64,000 nucleotides of DNA from Candidatus Azobacteroides pseudotrichonymphae genomovar. CFP2 (GTDB lineage: Bacteria > Bacteroidota > Bacteroidia > Bacteroidales > Azobacteroidaceae), in contig NC_011565.1 of the NCBI RefSeq assembly GCF_000010645.1, forward strand, positions 634,001 through 698,000, read 5' to 3'. A program made the translations under genes and the position numbers. Positions 60,549 to 64,000 of this stretch are shown in pieces. The notes beneath the pieces are model-generated. The model saw nothing but the letters and a program-made list of their open reading frames with translations. It was not told where the DNA came from and made no database searches. Position 1 is the stretch's first letter, and each line of letters opens with the position of its first letter.

Positions 60549-61880
60549 TTATTTTAGCAAGTTTTGTACTGCTTTATTTACTTTTTCAAAGTTGAATCCA
60601 TCAATAATTAACTCTTTCATTGCGGTGATCTTATCATTGCAAAGATTACCAATACTTCCTTCGTGTGTATGGTTCACTTTTTTGTTTGGGGTAAAATTAC
60701 CATTTTCAATTTCTAACCCTACTTGTTTATATGCATCACGAAAAGGTAGTCCTTGTAAGACAAGTTCATTAACTTTTTCTACACTGAATATGAAAGAATA
60801 TTTATCATTATCCAAGATATGAGTATTAATATCTATTTTTTGTATCATTCGAAAAACCATTCGAATACATTCTGACAATTCTTCAAAAGAGGGTAAAAAT
60901 ATTTTTTTTGTTATTTGCAAATCGCGAAAGTATCCTGAAGTGAGATTATTAATGATTAAGGTAATTTGTTGGGGAACACTTTGTATCCAGTTGCATTTTG
61001 CTCTTGCTAGTTCAAATACATCTGGATTTTTTTTGTGAGGCATAATACTTGAACCAGTAGTAAATTCATTGGGAAGTTTAATAAATTCAAAATTTTGGTT
61101 GCTATATAAACACACATCAGAAGCTAATTTGGAAAAAGTTGCTGCAATTCCTGCTAAAGCAAACCCTACTGTTCGTTCCATTTTTCCTCTTCCCATTTGG
61201 GCATATACTGCATTGTAATTCATGGAATCAAATCCCAATAAATCCGTAGTGAGTTGCCTATTCAAAGGGAAAGAAGAACCGTAACCAGCGGCTGACCCTA
61301 GAGGATTACGATTGCATATCTTATAAGCAGCTTGTAACAATAATAAATCATCTACCAAGCTTTCGGCATAAGCTCCAAACCAAAGTCCAAAAGATGAAGG
61401 CATTGCTATCTGTAAATGAGTGTATCCCGGAAGTAAAATATTTTTGTATTTATCGCTTTGAATGATTAAAAAGTTTATAAATTCCGAAATTTCCTTAGTC
61501 AAAGTTTGAATAGCATCTCTTGTAAAGAGCTTTAAGTCCAGTAATACCTGGTCATTGCGAGAACGTCCACTATGAATTTTTTTTCCTATATCACCCAATT
61601 TTCTGGTGAGCATCAATTCTACTTGGGAATGAACGTCTTCTACTCCTTCTTCAATTGAGAATTGTTTATAATCAATTGATTTGTAAATACTTTTAAGTTC
61701 GATAAGCAATTGACTAAGTTCACTAGAGGTTAGTAATCCTATACTATTCAACATAGTAATATGAGCTATAGAACCTAAAATATCTGACCTTACTAGGTAT
61801 AAATCCATTTCACGATCTTTATCAATCGTAAATTTTTCTACTTCTTTATTGATCTCAATATTTTTTTGCCACAATTTCAT
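60549..61880 (-). CDS. argH: Argininosuccinate lyase
   Basis: 443 residues of the fumarase/aspartase superfamily. The signature GSSIMPHKKNPDVFEL is exact, VEDVHSQVE and HSGRSRNDQV bind substrate, and the late C-terminal domain is complete. It releases arginine and fumarate. Its start overlaps the end of the reading frame of the broken SRPBCC gene by 26 bases. The order pyrE-SRPBCC-argH is conserved in Bacteroides. Confidence 0.96.
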   Translation of the reverse strand: MKLWQKNIEINKEVEKFTIDKDREMDLYLVRSDILGSIAHITMLNSIGLLTSSELSQLLIELKSIYKSIDYKQFSIEEGVEDVHSQVELMLTRKLGDIGKKIHSGRSRNDQVLLDLKLFTRDAIQTLTKEISEFINFLIIQSDKYKNILLPGYTHLQIAMPSSFGLWFGAYAESLVDDLLLLQAAYKICNRNPLGSAAGYGSSFPLNRQLTTDLLGFDSMNYNAVYAQMGRGKMERTVGFALAGIAATFSKLASDVCLYSNQNFEFIKLPNEFTTGSSIMPHKKNPDVFELARAKCNWIQSVPQQITLIINNLTSGYFRDLQITKKIFLPSFEELSECIRMVFRMIQKIDINTHILDNDKYSFIFSVEKVNELVLQGLPFRDAYKQVGLEIENGNFTPNKKVNHTHEGSIGNLCNDKITAMKELIIDGFNFEKVNKAVQNLLK

Positions 61881-62289
61881 TGTATAGTGTTTCTGTCAAA
61901 ACGTCGGCAATTTTATTTATTCTTTCTTGCAAAAAGTTGAATAACATTGATTTAAGAAAATGATTTAGAGTGTCTTTTATGATTAACTTCATTTTTGTTT
62001 CATTCTCAGACCTTGAAACTAATTGGATTCACATGTTAGCCTTTGTCGAAATTTGACTAGTTAAAAACTTAATGGTTTTTGGAGTAATATGTTTGATAAT
62101 GGAAATTTTTACTTCCCCTATAGGATTTATGAGAAAAGAAGAAGAATTTCCACCGAAGGAAAGGTATTGAAATTTATTGTTAATGATTTTATCTCTTATC
62201 TTTTCAAGACTAATTATATTGGACAACATTTCGCATATCTGTAGTTGATTGTAAAAAGGTGTTTTTATATCATTTGTATATTTAGTCAT
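61855..62289 (-). pseudogene. SRPBCC-family gene with one in-frame TGA at a conserved Trp position
   Basis: ATG 62289 opens MTKYTNDIKTPFYNQLQICE, typical of the Bacteroidales SRPBCC/polyketide-cyclase-like protein encoded between pyrE and argH. The frame stops at TGA 62029-62031 after 86 codons (ISTKANM, stop). The same frame continues for 57 more codons without a stop: IQLVSRSENETKMKLIIKDT, LNHFLKSMLFNFLQERINKI, ADVLTETLYNEIVAKKY. Homologues, as I recall them, read NLWIQL here, so TGA replaces Trp. Total 144 codons is family length. Interpretation: a recent TGG to TGA nonsense mutation, or possibly readthrough. Confidence 0.8.
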
Positions 62290-62293
62290 AAAT

Positions 62294-62935
62294 TTATTTT
62301 AGTTGATTCCCCCATTGAGATGGGTTTTTTTTCCATTCTTGAAGAATTTTAATTTCAGATGAATTGATATAATTTGTCTCTAGAGCTTCTTCTAAAACAG
62401 TATCATAGTTACAGAGTGCAATCAATTTAACTTTAGCTGCTTTGAATTTTTCTTCAGCGATGAGAAATCCATAAGTAAAAATGGCTACCATTCCTATTAC
62501 TTGACATCCTGCATCACGTATAGCTTTAACGGCTCTCAAACTACTTTCTCCTGTAGAAACTAAGTCTTCAATTATTACCACTTTAGCATTTGGTTTCAAA
62601 TCACCTTCAATGAGATTTTCTAATCCATGATCTTTGGGGACCGAACGAATATATGTGAAAGGCAGATTTAATTCTTCTGCTATCATTGCTCCTTGAGCAA
62701 TTGCTCCTGTGGCTATTCCAGCAATGGAATCTATACTTTCATAATTTTCAAAAATAGTTCGTATCAGCTCTAATTTGATAAAATTGCGGATAGGTGGATG
62801 AGAGAGAGTTTTTCTATTATCGCAGTAAATGGGGGATTTCCAGCCCGATGCCCATGTAAAAGGATTAGTGGATTGAAGCTTTATTGCTTTGATATCAAGT
62901 AATTTTCTTGCTAATTGTTGTTTTAATATTTTCAT
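62294..62935 (-). CDS. pyrE: Orotate phosphoribosyltransferase
   Basis: 213 residues from ATG 62935 (MKILKQQLARKLLDIKAIKL). The ATG is preceded by AAGGAGGAATA, an unusually strong Shine-Dalgarno sequence for Bacteroidetes, which fixes the start against the upstream TTG at 62965. PRPP loop VVIIEDLVSTGES and SGWKSPIYCDNR are intact. It makes OMP from orotate and PRPP. First gene of pyrE-SRPBCC-argH, 4 bp before the next start. Confidence 0.95.
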   Translation of the reverse strand: MKILKQQLARKLLDIKAIKLQSTNPFTWASGWKSPIYCDNRKTLSHPPIRNFIKLELIRTIFENYESIDSIAGIATGAIAQGAMIAEELNLPFTYIRSVPKDHGLENLIEGDLKPNAKVVIIEDLVSTGESSLRAVKAIRDAGCQVIGMVAIFTYGFLIAEEKFKAAKVKLIALCNYDTVLEEALETNYINSSEIKILQEWKKNPSQWGNQLK

Positions 62936-64000
62936 TATTCCTCCTTGTGGATTTAATGATTGCAATTTTTATGGTAGCAATTATCTAAAATAATAATCAA
63001 AAACTAAATTTTTGTCTTTTCATTGCTCAAAAGTAAAAAAACTCGATCTTTTTATAACTGAATTAGATTAACTATAATCATAAAAGAAGCGTTTTTTTAA
63101 GCTATTTATCAAAACTATATATACGATTGTTACCGTTTGCATGCTTTGAACATAGTTTTCACCTTTGTGATAAAGACACTTGTTAGCTTTATTTTAGGAT
63201 GTTCATTCCAATGGAGCCTACTTTCCCATTTATTTCTCAAAATTTACGTTCAAAGCAAGCTAATACGAAAGCTACAGTTAGCAGGAGAAGATTTGTCCAC
63301 CTTTCATTTTTACCCGAATACAGCGTATTCTCCTCTCTTACAAACATAATGACCTCGCTTTCTTCAGAGCTATACTTTCCATAGGGGAAAGAACAGGGAG
63401 AGAGTACAAACAAGATCGATACTAGCTTTTTCAAAAAAGTTTCGTCACTGTTATTGCTCAAAGATAAAAAATAAATAAAAAATCCAGCAAAAATTATTTG
63501 TTCTCTCATTTAAGTTATCAATGAAAAAAATATTATTTAGGTAATAAAAAACTAAAATAATACCTACTATTCGATTGGAAAGGAATGGCTATGATTCTAT
63601 TGTTTCTTTAATTTTTTGAAAAATTAATAAATAATAGCAGACTACAAATTATAATTATGTCTACTTTAGGTGTTTTAGCAAAAAACCTATTCCTATCCTA
63701 CGCAGGTAGTATAAGATTATGCTTCTTACATTTATCTTTGTTTTGGGCTCCTTTCTCCCCCCCCCACCTTCCACCTCCTCTCTTCTCCTCTTCATAGCTC
63801 TTCTTCAGGCCTGATTATTGTCTTTCGTCACCCTGTTGTAAAATCTCTTTGTGCTTCTCTTCTGCATGTTTGTTCATCTTCAGTGGAGCGTCTGAGTTTA
63901 TGTTCGGGTGTCACCGACTTCTTAAATGATGTAGTTAACCATTCTATACGGAATCAAAAACTTACATTTCATGATTATTAGATGAATCTCCACTGATATT
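62936..64000. other. Gene-poor right end
   Basis: About 1 kb without a convincing gene. Overlapping frames of 60-90 codons on both strands around 63137-63509 have unrelated translations and no family features. From 63796 to 63981 a plus-strand frame without ATG stays open and GC rises, so a gene fragment may continue past the window. Confidence 0.45.
63748..63793. repeat. Pyrimidine tract with C9 run
   Basis: 44 of 46 bases are pyrimidines on the plus strand, including nine C's at 63757-63765. It is a polypurine/polypyrimidine block of the kind that can form triplex DNA. Confidence 0.8.

Overview
The window reads as the chromosome of an AT-rich, reduced Bacteroidales bacterium, most likely an obligate symbiont. 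The proteins of frdCAB, fused hisIE, fused lpxC-fabZ, rfbCAB, rpsA, the LysM/periplasmic-binding fusion and murD-ftsW look like Bacteroides/Parabacteroides orthologues. The DNA is strongly AT-rich, several kilobases carry no intact gene, and recognisable pseudogenes are common. An adjacent nitrogenase pair (nifV, nifA) in such a genome points to nitrogen-fixing Bacteroidales endosymbionts of termite-gut protists, of the 'Candidatus Azobacteroides' type. That identification is inference, not a database result.

Layout. 0-1.3 kb: aminolipid acyltransferase pair. 1.4-2.9 kb: gene-poor. 2.9-8.7 kb: M3-type peptidase, then fumarate reductase frdCAB. 8.8 kb: tRNA-Leu. 9.4-15.8 kb (+): hisIE-ftsE-lysA, an unknown gene, and rfbC-rfbA-rfbB (rfbD absent). 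15.8-25 kb (-): a long run chrA-pnp-fumarase-hpt-adk-obg-murA-rimM; chrA is frameshifted in an 11-base G tract. 25-29.8 kb: graveyard dominated by one decayed helicase gene. 29.8-33.9 kb (-): tRNA-Lys, DUF1015 protein, sugar nucleotidyltransferase, metY. 33.9-37.8 kb: second graveyard with small secreted-protein remnants and a parS-like palindrome. 37.8-40.6 kb: nifV-nifA, with a sigma54-like site upstream. 40.9-45.3 kb: LysM protein, murD, ftsW. 46-49.6 kb: two small orphan genes and rpsA. 51-53.4 kb: lpxC/fabZ and a pRiA4b ORF-3-like gene. 53.5-56.6 kb (-): hxsD-hxsB-hxsC, a paired radical-SAM peptide-maturation system. 57.6-62.9 kb: pyrB, murB, rsmA, argH, a broken SRPBCC gene, pyrE. 63-64 kb: gene-poor.

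How the genes work together. Biosynthesis is kept (His, Lys/DAP, Arg, Met/Cys sulfhydrylation, pyrimidines, peptidoglycan, lipid A, dTDP-sugar), as expected for a nutrient-provisioning symbiont. Fumarase plus fumarate reductase form the reductive branch to succinate. Neighbours usual in free-living relatives (rfbD, lysC, lpxA, lpxD, murG) are missing from their expected places.

The least understood system is hxsDBC. Two different radical-SAM enzymes and the small partner HxsD are intact, but no His-Xaa-Ser repeat substrate lies beside them.
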